Source: Solimicrobium silvestre
GTDB taxonomy: Bacteria > Pseudomonadota > Gammaproteobacteria > Burkholderiales > Burkholderiaceae_D
NCBI RefSeq assembly: GCF_002976435.1
Contig: NZ_PUGF01000001.1
Span: 248,001-312,000 of the forward strand
Direction: 5' to 3'
DNA: 64,000 nt
Of this stretch, positions 25,522 to 35,598 are shown in pieces (position 1 is the first letter of the stretch; the number at the start of each line of letters is the position of its first letter). The position numbers were made by a program, and so were the translations under genes. A model generated the notes under the pieces. That model saw only the letters and a program-made list of their open reading frames with translations. It did no database searches and was not told where the DNA came from.

Positions 25522-25549
25522 AAAAACGGCGTCTTTAAACGCCGTTTTT
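25522..25549. terminator. Bidirectional intrinsic terminator
   Basis: An 11-base-pair stem AAAAACGGCGT with its complement around a six-base loop, A-run and T-run on the two sides. It serves the DUF1993 gene on the plus strand and the toxin gene on the minus strand. Confidence 0.9.
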
Positions 25550-25559
25550 CATTTTTCCC

Positions 25560-25829
25560 TCAAGGCCATTGTTGGGCCACATGCTTCACGCGCAACACTT
25601 CTGCAATCTTGCCAACAATTCGGTAAATCAAAATGCAATTGGGATGCACCACCAATTCTCGCGTTCCCTTCACTCGCCCTACACGCCCCAGCGTTGGATG
25701 CTGGTCAAGTTGTGCGGCTTTCTGAATCAACATGTCACCCATTTCAATTGCGGCTCTTGGGTTATCTTGTGCGATATAAGCAATAATTCCCCTATGGTCA
25801 ACAATAGCAGCAGGTTTCCATAACGGCAA
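25560..25829 (-). CDS. RelE/ParE family toxin
   Basis: An 89-residue type II toxin of the RelE/ParE superfamily. Characteristic segments are YIAQDNPRAAIEMGDML, HPTLGRVGRVKGTRELVV and YRIVGKIAEVLRVKHVAQQWP, which covers the whole family length. The only workable start is a TTG at 25829, two bases after the stop of the antitoxin gene, so translation must be coupled. Members act either as mRNA interferases or gyrase poisons; the sequence alone does not decide which. The frame is intact, unlike the ParE copy at 43038. Confidence 0.87.
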   Translation of the reverse strand: MPLWKPAAIVDHRGIIAYIAQDNPRAAIEMGDMLIQKAAQLDQHPTLGRVGRVKGTRELVVHPNCILIYRIVGKIAEVLRVKHVAQQWP

Positions 25830-25831
25830 AA

Positions 25832-26287
25832 TCAGCGCCCCATGCTTTCAGCCCGTTTGAGCAATGCTGCGCGCTCAATCGCCCACTCAGCCTCAACTGC
25901 GCTTTGCGGCACACTGGGCCGTGGGTCGTCGATCGCTTCTTGTACTTGTTGCGTAAGCCAGCCTTGGTAAGCGGCGGCTTCATGAGCATTCTTCATGCGC
26001 TCGGCAGCGTCTGCTCGCTTGCGATCAGTTTTCTGCGCCACGGGGTCAAAGTGGCTAGCATCTACTTGGTATTTGGCAATGCCAATATCCTTGAGGTAGG
26101 CAACAAGCGTTTCAAATTTACGGAAGATACGGAGTGCGCCACGCTTGGCTGCCAAACCTCGCTCAGTCATTCCGTACTGAATAACCACGCCCCAGCCGCC
26201 AGGTTGGCCAATAATTTTGGCCCCGTGAACAACTCCGGCCTCAACAAGGCGTTCTAGAGTTGCATGATCGATAGTATCAGTCGTCAT
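25832..26287 (-). CDS. Probable antitoxin with extra N-terminal domain
   Basis: A 151-residue protein directly upstream of and coupled to the RelE/ParE toxin gene. The C-terminal half (about residues 98-150) has AYQGWLTQQVQEAIDDPRP followed by SVPQSAVEAEW, which resembles the toxin-wrapping tail of PaaA/StbD-type antitoxins. The first 80 residues (GGWGVVIQYGMTERGLAAKR and so on) form a separate alpha/beta unit and are not seen in the short antitoxins, which are usually 60-90 residues. It may supply DNA binding. The antitoxin role follows from gene order and the tail; the N-domain role is unknown. Confidence 0.72.
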   Translation of the reverse strand: MTTDTIDHATLERLVEAGVVHGAKIIGQPGGWGVVIQYGMTERGLAAKRGALRIFRKFETLVAYLKDIGIAKYQVDASHFDPVAQKTDRKRADAAERMKNAHEAAAYQGWLTQQVQEAIDDPRPSVPQSAVEAEWAIERAALLKRAESMGR

Positions 26288-26385
26288 TTCAGTACTTCTT
26301 AAATTTTAATTAGTAAGTAAAACTATACCCGTTTAATAATAAAACGGGAGACTCTGATTAATAAAAATTCAGTTCCGAAGAATTT

Positions 26386-27036
26386 TCAAGACCCAACCAA
26401 CCCTGCAGCAATATTTATCGACAACCCTAATATTGCCATATTGAACCAAAAACTCAGCACCGATTGCGCTAATGCCGTTTTACGGATTGCGCGTGAAGTC
26501 AGTGTGACATCGGAGGTTTGAGCGGCAACGGCGATGGTGAATGAAAAATACAAGAAATCCCAGTAATTTGGCTGCAGATTTGCATCAGGAAAACGCAGCG
26601 CACGTTGTTGCGGTGACGAGCGGTAATATAATTTTGCGTAATGGAAGGTAAAAATCGTTGCAATGAAGCACCAAGAACCTAACACCGTCGCGCCAGTGAC
26701 TCCGTAGTGCAATAATTTATGGGCTGGCGTTAACTCTTTCATTGAACCCAATTCCAGAATGATTGCCACTAAACTCGCGGTTGCTGCGAACGACATAATT
26801 GCAACTATCGCCAAATCGGCTTTATCTTCCTGTTCGGCTAATTGCGCTACTTTTGCTGGCGTGGCACGAACCATTAACCATAGCATCAAGAATAAGTAGG
26901 CCCACACAGCCGCATTCCAACCTAGCAACACACGAGACAATAAATTCCATTGCATTGGAAGCAATAAGCTAAGCATTGTGCCTGACATAAATGCAATGAC
27001 TAACCTCGGTCGGCTTTTTACTAATTGGACTATCAT
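26386..27036 (-). CDS. DUF1345 family membrane protein
   Basis: A 216-residue inner-membrane protein with about six hydrophobic helices. The DUF1345 pattern is visible in FLMLWLMVRATPAKV, the FTFHYAKLYY segment and YWDFLYFSFTIAVAAQTSDV. The ATG at 27036 (MIVQLVKSRPRL) has AAAGG upstream; the longer version from a GTG at 27090 lacks a ribosome binding site. The family has no established function. Single gene, divergent from the diguanylate cyclase gene. Confidence 0.88.
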   Translation of the reverse strand: MIVQLVKSRPRLVIAFMSGTMLSLLLPMQWNLLSRVLLGWNAAVWAYLFLMLWLMVRATPAKVAQLAEQEDKADLAIVAIMSFAATASLVAIILELGSMKELTPAHKLLHYGVTGATVLGSWCFIATIFTFHYAKLYYRSSPQQRALRFPDANLQPNYWDFLYFSFTIAVAAQTSDVTLTSRAIRKTALAQSVLSFWFNMAILGLSINIAAGLVGS

Positions 27037-27234
27037 TTTTGCCTTTAAAAATAAAAACTGCTTAAGAATGTAAAGCGGAATGTAAAACACAGGGTATTCA
27101 TCGCATGAACATTTAACTGCTTATCGTAATATGACTTTAACCTAGGGCTTAGCTCTATCTTTTCTTGTATTAGTTTCCTAAAATAAATTCGACAAGTTTC
27201 AGCGATTTTAAACATTGATTGTTGTGAGGTAATT

Positions 27235-28215
27235 GTGGAACTACTCAAACTATTTGCAAATTCCGACTACCGGGCTCGTAATTTACAATTATTTCACGAC
27301 ATTAGCGAGAGCGATCTTATTGCAATTAATAAACTAATTGCATCATGTTGCATCATGCTGGTAAAAGCTGAGCAAGCCGTTATTACCGCGCATACCACCG
27401 ATAATCGCCTCTACATTGTGCTAAACGGCACACTTGAAGTGCAATCGCATGAAAACACCGGCGGTTCAGCCGCCAGTAACGTGCAATTTTTGGCAGGTGA
27501 ATGTGTCGGTGAACTTTCAGTATTAGACGATGAAGATCAACCGCACACAATTATAGCTGTCGGCGATAGTGAGTTATTAGTCATTGAAGCAGATACATTA
27601 TGGCAATTGATTGATGAATCCAACGGGGTAGCACGCAATTTGTTACGGCTACTTTCATTCCGGATTCGCACTACCAATGCGCTGTTGCGACGTCGCCATA
27701 AAGTCGGTGAATTTTATCGTCAAATGTCCATGATCGATGGTTTAACCGGCATCCACAATCGCGCCTGGTTGCACAGCCAGTTACCACAGTTAATTGAACG
27801 TTCCCATGCATCGTGCAATCCTCTTTCCATCATCATGGCGGACTTGGATCATTTCAAACTATTCAACGACACGCACGGCCATATCATCGGTGACGATGCC
27901 ATACAAAGTGCCGCTAAAATATTAAATTCCACGCTGCGTCCGACTGACTTTGCAGTACGCTTTGGCGGCGAAGAACTGCTCGTTATATTGCCTGACACCG
28001 CCAAAGAAGCCTGTTTTTCAGTTGCCGAACGCTTGTGCTCCAAACTGGCACAAACCACGGTGTTAAACGATGTGCACTTACCTTTGCCGCACATCACTGC
28101 CTCATTCGGCGTTGCCACTTTAGCTGCAGGGCAAGATATTTTTACATTTATAGCCGCCGCCGATACTGCACTTTATCGCGCTAAAAATGCCGGACGCAAC
28201 CAGGTTTCACATTAA
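27235..28215 (+). CDS. Diguanylate cyclase with cyclic-nucleotide-binding domain
   Basis: A 326-residue cytoplasmic signalling protein. The N-terminal half (about residues 20-130) is a CRP-like cyclic nucleotide-binding domain with VLNGTLEVQ and GECVGELSVLDDE. The C-terminal half (about 160-325) is a GGDEF domain with active-site GGEEL at residues 244-248 and a product-inhibition I-site RPTD at 235-238, five residues before it. It should make cyclic di-GMP under control of a bound ligand, with feedback inhibition. Start is a GTG with GAGGT four bases upstream. Active-site and I-site are both intact, so activity is expected. Confidence 0.93.
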   Translation: MELLKLFANSDYRARNLQLFHDISESDLIAINKLIASCCIMLVKAEQAVITAHTTDNRLYIVLNGTLEVQSHENTGGSAASNVQFLAGECVGELSVLDDEDQPHTIIAVGDSELLVIEADTLWQLIDESNGVARNLLRLLSFRIRTTNALLRRRHKVGEFYRQMSMIDGLTGIHNRAWLHSQLPQLIERSHASCNPLSIIMADLDHFKLFNDTHGHIIGDDAIQSAAKILNSTLRPTDFAVRFGGEELLVILPDTAKEACFSVAERLCSKLAQTTVLNDVHLPLPHITASFGVATLAAGQDIFTFIAAADTALYRAKNAGRNQVSH

Positions 28216-28231
28216 ATATTTAATAACATAT

Positions 28232-28262
28232 AAAAAAAGCCGTTCATATGAACGGCCTTTTC
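28232..28262 (+). terminator. Intrinsic terminator
   Basis: GCCGTTCA and TGAACGGC form an eight-base-pair stem with a very tight TA loop, flanked by an A-run before and TTTT after. It closes the diguanylate cyclase unit and can also act for the convergent OmpW gene. Confidence 0.85.
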
Positions 28263-28291
28263 ATTTACAACATCACTTTATTCACACCAGC

Positions 28292-28960
28292 TTAGAAACG
28301 ATAGCCAATTGAAGCCTGCGTCACAACCGGGTTCAATGCCGTAGCAATGGTTTGACCAGTTGACAATGTTGTCGTAGTTTTGACAAACGATTTATTCACT
28401 GAAATATCGATATACCACTGCTTGTTAATCCATGAAGTAATCCCGGCTTGCGGAACAACACCCCAAGCATCTTTTACTTTAAATGTTGTACCTGAACCAC
28501 CTGGGTTAGTGATCGCGGTTAACACGGCATTCCCGGTTTCATCTTCAAAGTGAACGTAAGTTACGCCCAAACCAAGGTAAGGACGGAAATTTGAGCTCGT
28601 TTCAAAGAAACGGTATTGACCAAATAACGTCGGCGGCAATTGCTTTACAGTTCCAATAACGCCCACGCCTTGAATTGAACCCGCGCCATAGATGTCATGT
28701 TTTAGCGGAATACCACCATAAAATTCAGCTGAAATATGGTCGGTAAACATATAAGTACCAGTGAGCAACAAAGTGCCCGCCGTACCCACATCCATTTTCG
28801 TACCAGGCAAACTTGGTGCGCTCAAATTACCACTAGAAACCACTGGGTCAAAATACGCATAACCAGCTTTAACCATGATAGTGCCGGCTTCTTGCGCCAT
28901 CGCGCCAGCACTAGCTGAAAGCAATAGTGCGCAACCCATTAATTTAACGATTTTTTTCAT
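28292..28960 (-). CDS. OmpW family outer membrane protein
   Basis: A 222-residue outer-membrane beta-barrel of the OmpW family, an eight-stranded channel for small hydrophobic molecules. The signal peptide MKKIVKLMGCALLLSASAGA is clear with cleavage after AMA. Alternating amphipathic strands follow, with the family's YRFFETSSNFRPYLGLGVTY-like segment near residue 115 and a C-terminal Phe (VTQASIGYRF) needed for barrel insertion. GGAG precedes the ATG at 28960; an earlier start at 29023 would overlap the lipoprotein gene and spoil the signal peptide. It may share a transcript with the upstream GDSL gene. Confidence 0.92.
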   Translation of the reverse strand: MKKIVKLMGCALLLSASAGAMAQEAGTIMVKAGYAYFDPVVSSGNLSAPSLPGTKMDVGTAGTLLLTGTYMFTDHISAEFYGGIPLKHDIYGAGSIQGVGVIGTVKQLPPTLFGQYRFFETSSNFRPYLGLGVTYVHFEDETGNAVLTAITNPGGSGTTFKVKDAWGVVPQAGITSWINKQWYIDISVNKSFVKTTTTLSTGQTIATALNPVVTQASIGYRF

Positions 28961-29013
28961 TCCATCTCCAATTCTTTGAATATGCTCTAAGTCAACATTG
29001 ACCAAGCTATGAG

Positions 29014-30132
29014 TTATAACCAACCTTTAATGGCCATTTGGCTTGAAACATATCGTGCAATAAGGATATTGCCGTATGGAGTTGGATGTACTTGATCGGC
29101 AAATTCGTAATGGCTAATGTCACCTGCGATGACATTTTTTGCGCTACAGACTAAGGAAGAGCTAAGTGGATTCACCGCTGGAGCCAAATTACATGCGGTA
29201 TCAGTTACATCCGTCAAACCGTAGGCAGATGGATTCATCACTTGGCTAGTTGAAACGGTATTCACATCAACTATCAGCACATTTGAGCTAGTTAATCCCG
29301 CTTGTAGCTGACTATTAAATGCCGTCACCATGCTCTTAATTACCGCACGTGCGCCTGGGAAAGCAGCTTCAGACTCATTACCAAACGGTGTTGTGGAGAG
29401 ATCAGGTATGTTCAGAACAACGACGTATTTAGCGCCATTTGCCAAGATCATCGTATTGATGTAACCCGCTAATTGAGTACCCGCCAGTGTCATCGCTTGC
29501 ACCGCTGCAGCGGCTGTTTGCCCACCGCCCAGATAATATTCAGTATTAACGATTGCATCGTTACCACCAGCTAACAGAAACACGACCTCGTTTCCGCTGA
29601 AAGAACCGCCATGCGCGGTAAGGTGATTTTGAATCTGCGTCACAACAGGCACAGTCAATTGTCCCAAAAGCGCGCTACCATCTACAGGGTTTCCATTTGG
29701 AAATGGGCCTACATTGGCGTTACCAGGACCATACGGATAAGTAACCATTGCGCCACCTTGTGCGTAACCAGTACAGCCAGGTGTATGCATTACGACTGGT
29801 ATGCTCAGATCGTAAGCTGCGGCACCATTTAAACCAGTTTCAGCAGGGCACGGAGCAGATTGATGGAGTGTAGCCGCCATTAATTCAGTCCAGTTTGTCG
29901 GTGCCGGCATGCCATTAGCAAGTGCCGCATTAACGGTATAACGGCCGCCGCCTGACGAGCCAATTAAACCCACAGCGTAAGTACCGACATCACTTAAGCT
30001 GTCGCCAAAGCTCACTTGTGATGAAAATTGAACTTTAGGAGCTTGATTACCCGCACTCCCGCCACCACCGCAACCTGCCACTAAGACGGCGATTGCCGCT
30101 GCAACTACCAAAGAAAATTTATTTTGACGCAT
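29014..30132 (-). CDS. SGNH/GDSL-family lipoprotein esterase
   Basis: A 372-residue lipoprotein hydrolase. The signal peptide ends in the lipobox VAGC at residues 18-21, followed by a glycine run. The nucleophile block is FGDSLSDVG, the second block has FLLAGGNDAI (Gly and Asn of the oxyanion hole), and the C-terminal DQVHPTPYGN supplies the Asp and His. Such enzymes act as esterases or lipases in the envelope. It has no autotransporter barrel, unlike EstA. The OmpW gene is 53 bases downstream on the same strand. Confidence 0.92.
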   Translation of the reverse strand: MRQNKFSLVVAAAIAVLVAGCGGGGSAGNQAPKVQFSSQVSFGDSLSDVGTYAVGLIGSSGGGRYTVNAALANGMPAPTNWTELMAATLHQSAPCPAETGLNGAAAYDLSIPVVMHTPGCTGYAQGGAMVTYPYGPGNANVGPFPNGNPVDGSALLGQLTVPVVTQIQNHLTAHGGSFSGNEVVFLLAGGNDAIVNTEYYLGGGQTAAAAVQAMTLAGTQLAGYINTMILANGAKYVVVLNIPDLSTTPFGNESEAAFPGARAVIKSMVTAFNSQLQAGLTSSNVLIVDVNTVSTSQVMNPSAYGLTDVTDTACNLAPAVNPLSSSLVCSAKNVIAGDISHYEFADQVHPTPYGNILIARYVSSQMAIKGWL

Positions 30133-30416
30133 TTTTAGCTCCTATTTTTTGCTTTTTTAAATAATTCAATGAAACTCAACAGCAATATAGATGTTGATTT
30201 ACTCTTTCCGTAAGGCTATTCAATTGGCCTTATCTTCTTCTCAAATAACAAAGGAAAGAAACGACTGTTCCTTTCCTTTGGGTGGGATTATGTCATTCAC
30301 CCCTTAGCTTGCCTAGGAGGAATAACTATTTAGAGTGTTTCTTCGGAAATTAAACAACGACCAAACTCAATTCGTGACGAATTCCCTCGTATTTACATCA
30401 GTAACTATTGATTACC

Positions 30417-33400
30417 TTACTCAGTGACAACAACGGATTTAACCTCAACCACATCATGATGTCCTTTGCCCTTAAAAATCCGTAAAGCGCGCTTACCCCA
30501 GCTATCCAGATAACTGTATGCCACCGGCACAACCACTAAGGTCAGCAATGTGGAGGTAATAATTCCACCGATCACGGCTCGACCCATCGGCGCTTGTAAT
30601 TCACCACCTTCGCCCACGCCGATTGCCATCGGCAACATACCAAACAACATCGCCAGTGTCGTCATCATAATTGGGCGCAATCGCACTTGCCCGGCTTCTA
30701 ATAAAGCATCATGTTGCGTTGCGCCATGACGTTGTGCCTGATTGGTAAAATCCACCAGCAAAATAGCGTTTTTAGTGACTAAACCCATCAACATAATGAA
30801 GCCGATAATGGAGAAAATATTTAAGGTGCTGCCGGTAATTAACAATGCGCTAAACACGCCGATCAATGACAAAGGTAAAGAAACCATAATCGCTAACGGC
30901 TGCAAAAAACTGCCGAATTGCGAAGCCAATACCAGGTAAATAAAGATCACCGCAATGCCGAGCGCAGCAACCGCGGACATAAAGGAGTCTTGCATATCTT
31001 TAGTTTGTCCACCCACATCAAAGCTATAGCCAGGTGGCAATTGAATTGTACTCACCAGTTTTTGCACATCGGTTCCGACGTCGCCTGTCGTACGACCATC
31101 TACGTTGGCATAAATACCGACCCGTCGTTGTAAATTTTGGCGCTTAATGACTTGAGGACTATTTGAAGGAATAAATTCCACCACTTGGCGTAACGGAATC
31201 ATCATCACTTTACCGTCGGCAGTCAGCCGGTTACTCGCCACACTTAAATCGGCTAAATCGGCAATTTTTTCACGACCTGATTTTGGTAACTGCACGTTAA
31301 TTTCGTAATTTTGCCCGTCCGGCGCCAACCAATGATTGGTCGTATCACCCTCAATAAATGGGCGTAAAGCAGTACCAATTTGCTGAATCGACAAACCCAG
31401 ATCGCTGGCTAATTCATTATTTACTTTAACGGTCACCGAAGGATTAGAAGCCGTCATACTGTTTTCTAATTCAGTAATGCCTTTAATCGCGGCTATTTTT
31501 TGCATCACATGGTTAACCACTTCTTTTAATTTATCTGGATCCGGACCAAGAATCGCGACATAAATCGGCTTATCAAAACCAACCGACAGATCTGCTCCGG
31601 GAATGCTACTCAAGCGTCTGCGTATCAATTGTTCAATTTGTTTTTGAGACGGACGTTGCGTCGTTTTAAGATCAACCAGTTTCAAACCGACGGTCGATTC
31701 GTTACGATTACCATCACTACCCACGGTGGTGTTAATCGTCTTAATTTCTTTAAACTCCCGCAGCGCGGCTTCTACTTGCAATAACTTGCTGTTGTTGTAG
31801 GCCAAACTTGAACCAACCGGCGTTTTAAATTTAAGCTGAATAAAGCCATTATCCGTGTCCGGCATCATGTCGGTACCAATAAATGGCAACAAGAAAAAAC
31901 TGCCGATAAACAAACCAAACGCAAACATTAACGTAGTTTTACGCCAGCGCAAAGCCGACTCCAAAATACGCCCGTACACCACATGCAAGGCTTCAATTCC
32001 TATTTCAATTTTTTGCATTAAACGTTCTAACCAAGGCAGATATTTAAAGCGGCTTTCTACTGGATCTTGCCAAATTGAAGACAACATCGGATCTAACGTA
32101 AAGCTCACAAATAAAGACACCAGCACCGCCACTGCGACGGTAACGCCGAATTGAAAAAAGAACCGGCCGATAATTCCATCCATAAACGCCACAGGCACGA
32201 AGACCGCGACAATCGCCAAGGTAGTTGCTGTGACAGCTAAACCAATTTCATTGGTACCATCACGCGCTGCTTGAATGTGGCTTTTGCCCATCGCAAAATG
32301 CCGGACGATATTTTCACGCACCACAATTGCATCATCAATTAACAAGCCGATACACAGGGACAATGCCATTAAAGTAAGGAAATTCAGCGTAAAACCAAAC
32401 GCATGCAAAGCGATAAAAGTAGCGATGACGGAAATCGGTAAAGTTAAGCCAGTAATGATGGTGCTGCGCCATGAATGCAGAAATAAAAATACGATCAAAA
32501 TAGTTAAAGCCGCACCTTCCATAATGGTGCTCTTAACCCGGTCTAACGAGCCCTTAACTTCAGAAGCGCTGTCGAATACGGTTTGAATTTCTACATCTTC
32601 AGGAAGATTTTTCTTTAATTCTGCTACCGTTTCTTTAATCGCATTACCTACATCGACGATGTTGGCATCTTGAATTTTGACGATATTTAAATTGATCGCA
32701 GGTTCACCATTAATGCGGGAAATAGATGCTTCTTCACGCGCACCATCGATAATATCGGCCACTTGTTCCAGCAATACCGGATTATCAAAACGACGCGCTA
32801 CAATGATTTTTCCAAAAGAGCGCGGATCTTTTAACTTGCCTTCTATGCGCACCAGTTTGTCAAAACCATCTAAGCTGATCCGCCCTGCTGGCATATCTTG
32901 ATTGGTGGCTTGAATTGCTGCGACCACTTCATCCACGCCCACATTCATCGCGGTCATTTTCGCGGGATTTAACTCCACCAGAATTTGCCGCGCCACGGTG
33001 CCGCCCACATCGACTTTGCCGACTCCCGGCACACCTTGCAAACGCTTAACAATAATTTGTTCAGTTAACGTCGATAAATCGCGCAAACTGCGGCTTTTTG
33101 AAGTAATGCCTAATGTCGTGACAGGTTGAGCATTATCTCCATCAAAGCGGGAAATAAACGGCTCTTTCACATTCTTTGGAAAGCCAGGTCGCACCGAGGC
33201 AACCTTATCGCGCACATCCTGAACCGCCCTATCCATATTGACGTTCAAATTAAATTCTATATACGTCTGGCTGCGTCCCTCGTAGGAGCTAGATAAAATT
33301 CGCTTGATACCGTTCACAGTATTCACGGCTTCCTCAATCGGCTTAGTGATATCTGTTTCAATTGCTTCAGGTGCCGTACCGGGATATTGAACGGAAATAA

Positions 33401-33536
33401 ATAGGCCGGGAATTTCCACATTAGGCATTTTTTCCACACCCAATTTTTGGTAGGAAAATAAACCCAGCACCATCAAGCCCACCATCACCATCGTTGCAAA
33501 AACGGGGTGGTTAATACTTACTTTAGTGATCCACAT
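30417..33536 (-). CDS. Efflux RND transporter permease
   Basis: An inner-membrane proton-driven efflux pump of 1039 residues with the usual twofold layout: TM1 near residue 12, a large periplasmic part, TM2-6, then a second copy. The proton-relay acids are in [16 protein letters not shown] near residues 400-401. The AEAIET-like [19 protein letters not shown] segment and [20 protein letters not shown] are typical of the family. Its adaptor gene lies four bases upstream in the same operon. No outer-membrane TolC partner is encoded next to it, so a shared channel is expected. Substrates cannot be read from sequence; the N-terminus looks like the multidrug/HAE-like group rather than heavy-metal pumps. 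Confidence 0.95.
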   Translation of the reverse strand: MWITKVSINHPVFATMVMVGLMVLGLFSYQKLGVEKMPNVEIPGLFISVQYPGTAPEAIETDITKPIEEAVNTVNGIKRILSSSYEGRSQTYIEFNLNVNMDRAVQDVRDKVASVRPGFPKNVKEPFISRFDGDNAQPVTTLGITSKSRSLRDLSTLTEQIIVKRLQGVPGVGKVDVGGTVARQILVELNPAKMTAMNVGVDEVVAAIQATNQDMPAGRISLDGFDKLVRIEGKLKDPRSFGKIIVARRFDNPVLLEQVADIIDGAREEASISRINGEPAINLNIVKIQDANIVDVGNAIKETVAELKKNLPEDVEIQTVFDSASEVKGSLDRVKSTIMEGAALTILIVFLFLHSWRSTIITGLTLPISVIATFIALHAFGFTLNFLTLMALSLCIGLLIDDAIVVRENIVRHFAMGKSHIQAARDGTNEIGLAVTATTLAIVAVFVPVAFMDGIIGRFFFQFGVTVAVAVLVSLFVSFTLDPMLSSIWQDPVESRFKYLPWLERLMQKIEIGIEALHVVYGRILESALRWRKTTLMFAFGLFIGSFFLLPFIGTDMMPDTDNGFIQLKFKTPVGSSLAYNNSKLLQVEAALREFKEIKTINTTVGSDGNRNESTVGLKLVDLKTTQRPSQKQIEQLIRRRLSSIPGADLSVGFDKPIYVAILGPDPDKLKEVVNHVMQKIAAIKGITELENSMTASNPSVTVKVNNELASDLGLSIQQIGTALRPFIEGDTTNHWLAPDGQNYEINVQLPKSGREKIADLADLSVASNRLTADGKVMMIPLRQVVEFIPSNSPQVIKRQNLQRRVGIYANVDGRTTGDVGTDVQKLVSTIQLPPGYSFDVGGQTKDMQDSFMSAVAALGIAVIFIYLVLASQFGSFLQPLAIMVSLPLSLIGVFSALLITGSTLNIFSIIGFIMLMGLVTKNAILLVDFTNQAQRHGATQHDALLEAGQVRLRPIMMTTLAMLFGMLPMAIGVGEGGELQAPMGRAVIGGIITSTLLTLVVVPVAYSYLDSWGKRALRIFKGKGHHDVVEVKSVVVTE

Positions 33537-33539
33537 GGC

Positions 33540-34733
33540 TTATCCTTTGCTGCCGGAACTGGCTTTGTGTTCTGGCAAACTCACCTTGCTGCCCGGCTTA
33601 ACCATATTCAGCTGGGAAATAATGACTTGCTCACCGACGGTTAAGCCATCCTTGACTTCGGCATAGCCTTCATCGTCATTCCGCAAACCCAATTTTACGG
33701 TTTGCGCTACCACCCGATTTTGTTCAATTTTATAAACGGTAGTTACGCCATTGAGCTGATGTACTGCAATCAGCGGCACGATGCTAGTTTTGCTGGTTTT
33801 TTGCAAACTCAGCTGGCCTTTGGCAAACATCCCACCGCGTAACGCACCGTCACGATTATTCACTTCAACGTAGACCATAAAGGATCGCGTGCCGTTTTCA
33901 ACATTGGGATTGATACGCACTACATTTCCGACAAATTCACGCCCAGCAAAACCATCTACAGAAAAACTTACTGTTTGCCCAATTTTCACTCGTGGAATTT
34001 CACTGGCAGGCACTTGCGCTTCCAAATTTAATTTAGTCAAATTGACGAGCGAAAACAACGGCGTATCCGGCGACACTTTTTCGCCTGCTTGCACCAGCCG
34101 TTTACTGATAACGCCCTGCATCGGCGCATGCACCACCGTATCCGCCAAGGCTAAACGAGCCACTTCACGTTGTGAAATGGTTGACTTCAAATTAGCTTGC
34201 GCCAATTCCAGCGCGTTTTCCGAGGTATCAAACGCGTTTTGCGAGATGTAATTTTGTTTGAATAAAGCGTAACTTGATTCACGGTTCTTTTTAGCCAAAA
34301 CCAACTTCGTGTTGGACTCTTCCACCGCCGCTTCTTGCGTCTCCAGTCGCGCTGACAAATCGGCATTATCAAAGCGCGCCAACACTTGCCCCTCAATCAC
34401 ACTATCGCCTTCTTGCACCGTAGTTTCGCTCACTACAGCCGTCACTTTTGACTTCACGGTAATATTATTTTGCGGAATCAAGCTGCCGGAAATCGGTAAA
34501 TTGACATGCAATTCACGCGCCGCAATCGTCGCCACATCGGTATCGGCCAACTCAAACACGACCGCCTCTTTTTTATCAGCAGGCTTAGGTAATTCTGTTT
34601 CCGCCGTGCTGTGCCTAAACAGCCAAATTCCAACAATGACGGCAATTAATACGGCACCTGCGACTATCCAACGCCATTGGATACGATGTGGTGAGGGAAG
34701 TGAAGTTGGCAATTGCCCTGGTTCTGGTCTCAT
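33540..34733 (-). CDS. Efflux RND transporter periplasmic adaptor subunit
   Basis: A membrane-fusion protein of 397 residues. A single N-terminal helix (about residues 23-42, WIVAGAVLIAVIVGIWLF) anchors it, with no lipobox. After it come a lipoyl-type barrel-sandwich half (SKVTAVVSETTVQEGDSV), a coiled-coil hairpin (about residues 140-205), the second half-motif DTVVHAPMQGVISKRLV and a beta-barrel with a terminal membrane-proximal domain. It links the permease to an outer-membrane channel. First gene of the two-gene pump operon. Confidence 0.94.
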   Translation of the reverse strand: MRPEPGQLPTSLPSPHRIQWRWIVAGAVLIAVIVGIWLFRHSTAETELPKPADKKEAVVFELADTDVATIAARELHVNLPISGSLIPQNNITVKSKVTAVVSETTVQEGDSVIEGQVLARFDNADLSARLETQEAAVEESNTKLVLAKKNRESSYALFKQNYISQNAFDTSENALELAQANLKSTISQREVARLALADTVVHAPMQGVISKRLVQAGEKVSPDTPLFSLVNLTKLNLEAQVPASEIPRVKIGQTVSFSVDGFAGREFVGNVVRINPNVENGTRSFMVYVEVNNRDGALRGGMFAKGQLSLQKTSKTSIVPLIAVHQLNGVTTVYKIEQNRVVAQTVKLGLRNDDEGYAEVKDGLTVGEQVIISQLNMVKPGSKVSLPEHKASSGSKG

Positions 34734-34917
34734 AGCTAGTCTTTTAATGTTTTTATATATTTAATTACCGAAAAAGATAAGGTTACGTTTTTGCACACCT
34801 TACCCTTCATCGCTGCTTTCAAATCACGCCAGCCTCAGACTTGCCGTGTGGAAAAAAGTTCGTATAAAACTGAATTGGTTCAAAAATAAGAGCAAAAGCG
34901 ATAGCTATGTTAACTAT

Positions 34918-34946
34918 TAGACAAATATTAATAATTTAGCTATACT
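34918..34946 (+). promoter_or_regulatory. Promoter of the minor pilin operon
   Basis: TAGACA at 34918-34923 and TATACT at 34941-34946 with a 17-base spacer form a good sigma-70 promoter, about 60 bases before pilV. No GG/GC sigma-54 motif was seen here. Confidence 0.6.
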
Positions 34947-35007
34947 GTGCGATTGTAAAAAATAAATTATTAAAAACAATTTATTTATACCGTGAGGTTT
35001 ACTGCAA

Positions 35008-35595
35008 ATGAATCCCGCTACATTTCACCGCCATCTTAATACGCTTAGTGCCCCCTCAGACACCGGTTTCACCATCATCGAGATACTCATTTCGGTGTTG
35101 GTTTTAACCATCGGAATTCTGGGGGCCATCAAATTGCAATTAAGCTCTATGCAAACGACACAACAATCTAATTTTAATAGTGTTGCGGTCAAATTAGCGA
35201 GCGAAATGGCCGATAAAATGCGCGGCAATCATGTGCAAATGCAACAATCAGACAATGCTTTTCTTAAAGTTGATTTCAACTCCAGCGACGGCGCACCAGC
35301 TACCGCTAGCATGTGTTACGGAAAAACTGAATGCTCGCCAGATCAATTAGCGGCGGCAGATATTTCTGAATGGCTAAATCAACTTAACAACGCCCTACCC
35401 GGCGCACGCGCCTTGATTTGCCGCGACAGTTCACCTTGGAGTAGCGGCGCAAATAGTCTTACTTGGAACTGCGCTGCTGGCTCAGGAAATAATGTCAGCA
35501 TTGTCATCAAACTAGGCTGGGCAGAAAAAAACGGGGCTTCCACCTCCGCTGCCACCAATTTACCACCGCGTTTGGCAATCGCTGTTAATCCCTAG
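35008..35595 (+). CDS. pilV: Minor pilin PilV
   Basis: A type IV minor pilin of 195 residues. A short basic leader ends in GFTIIEILISVLVLTIG, a prepilin site with Glu at mature position 5; methylation and peptidase cleavage occur after Gly. The rest carries the PilV pattern (KLQLSSMQTTQQSNFN, ASEMADKMRGN) and several cysteines. It initiates and caps pilus fibres with PilW, PilX, FimT and PilE. It is the first gene of the operon, three bases before pilW. Confidence 0.92.
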   Translation: MNPATFHRHLNTLSAPSDTGFTIIEILISVLVLTIGILGAIKLQLSSMQTTQQSNFNSVAVKLASEMADKMRGNHVQMQQSDNAFLKVDFNSSDGAPATASMCYGKTECSPDQLAAADISEWLNQLNNALPGARALICRDSSPWSSGANSLTWNCAAGSGNNVSIVIKLGWAEKNGASTSAATNLPPRLAIAVNP

Positions 35596-35598
35596 CCC

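Noticed and set aside
30249-30280. Terminator of the RND permease gene
   Set aside because: A ten-base-pair stem exists but it is about 140 bases past the stop and lacks a T-run.
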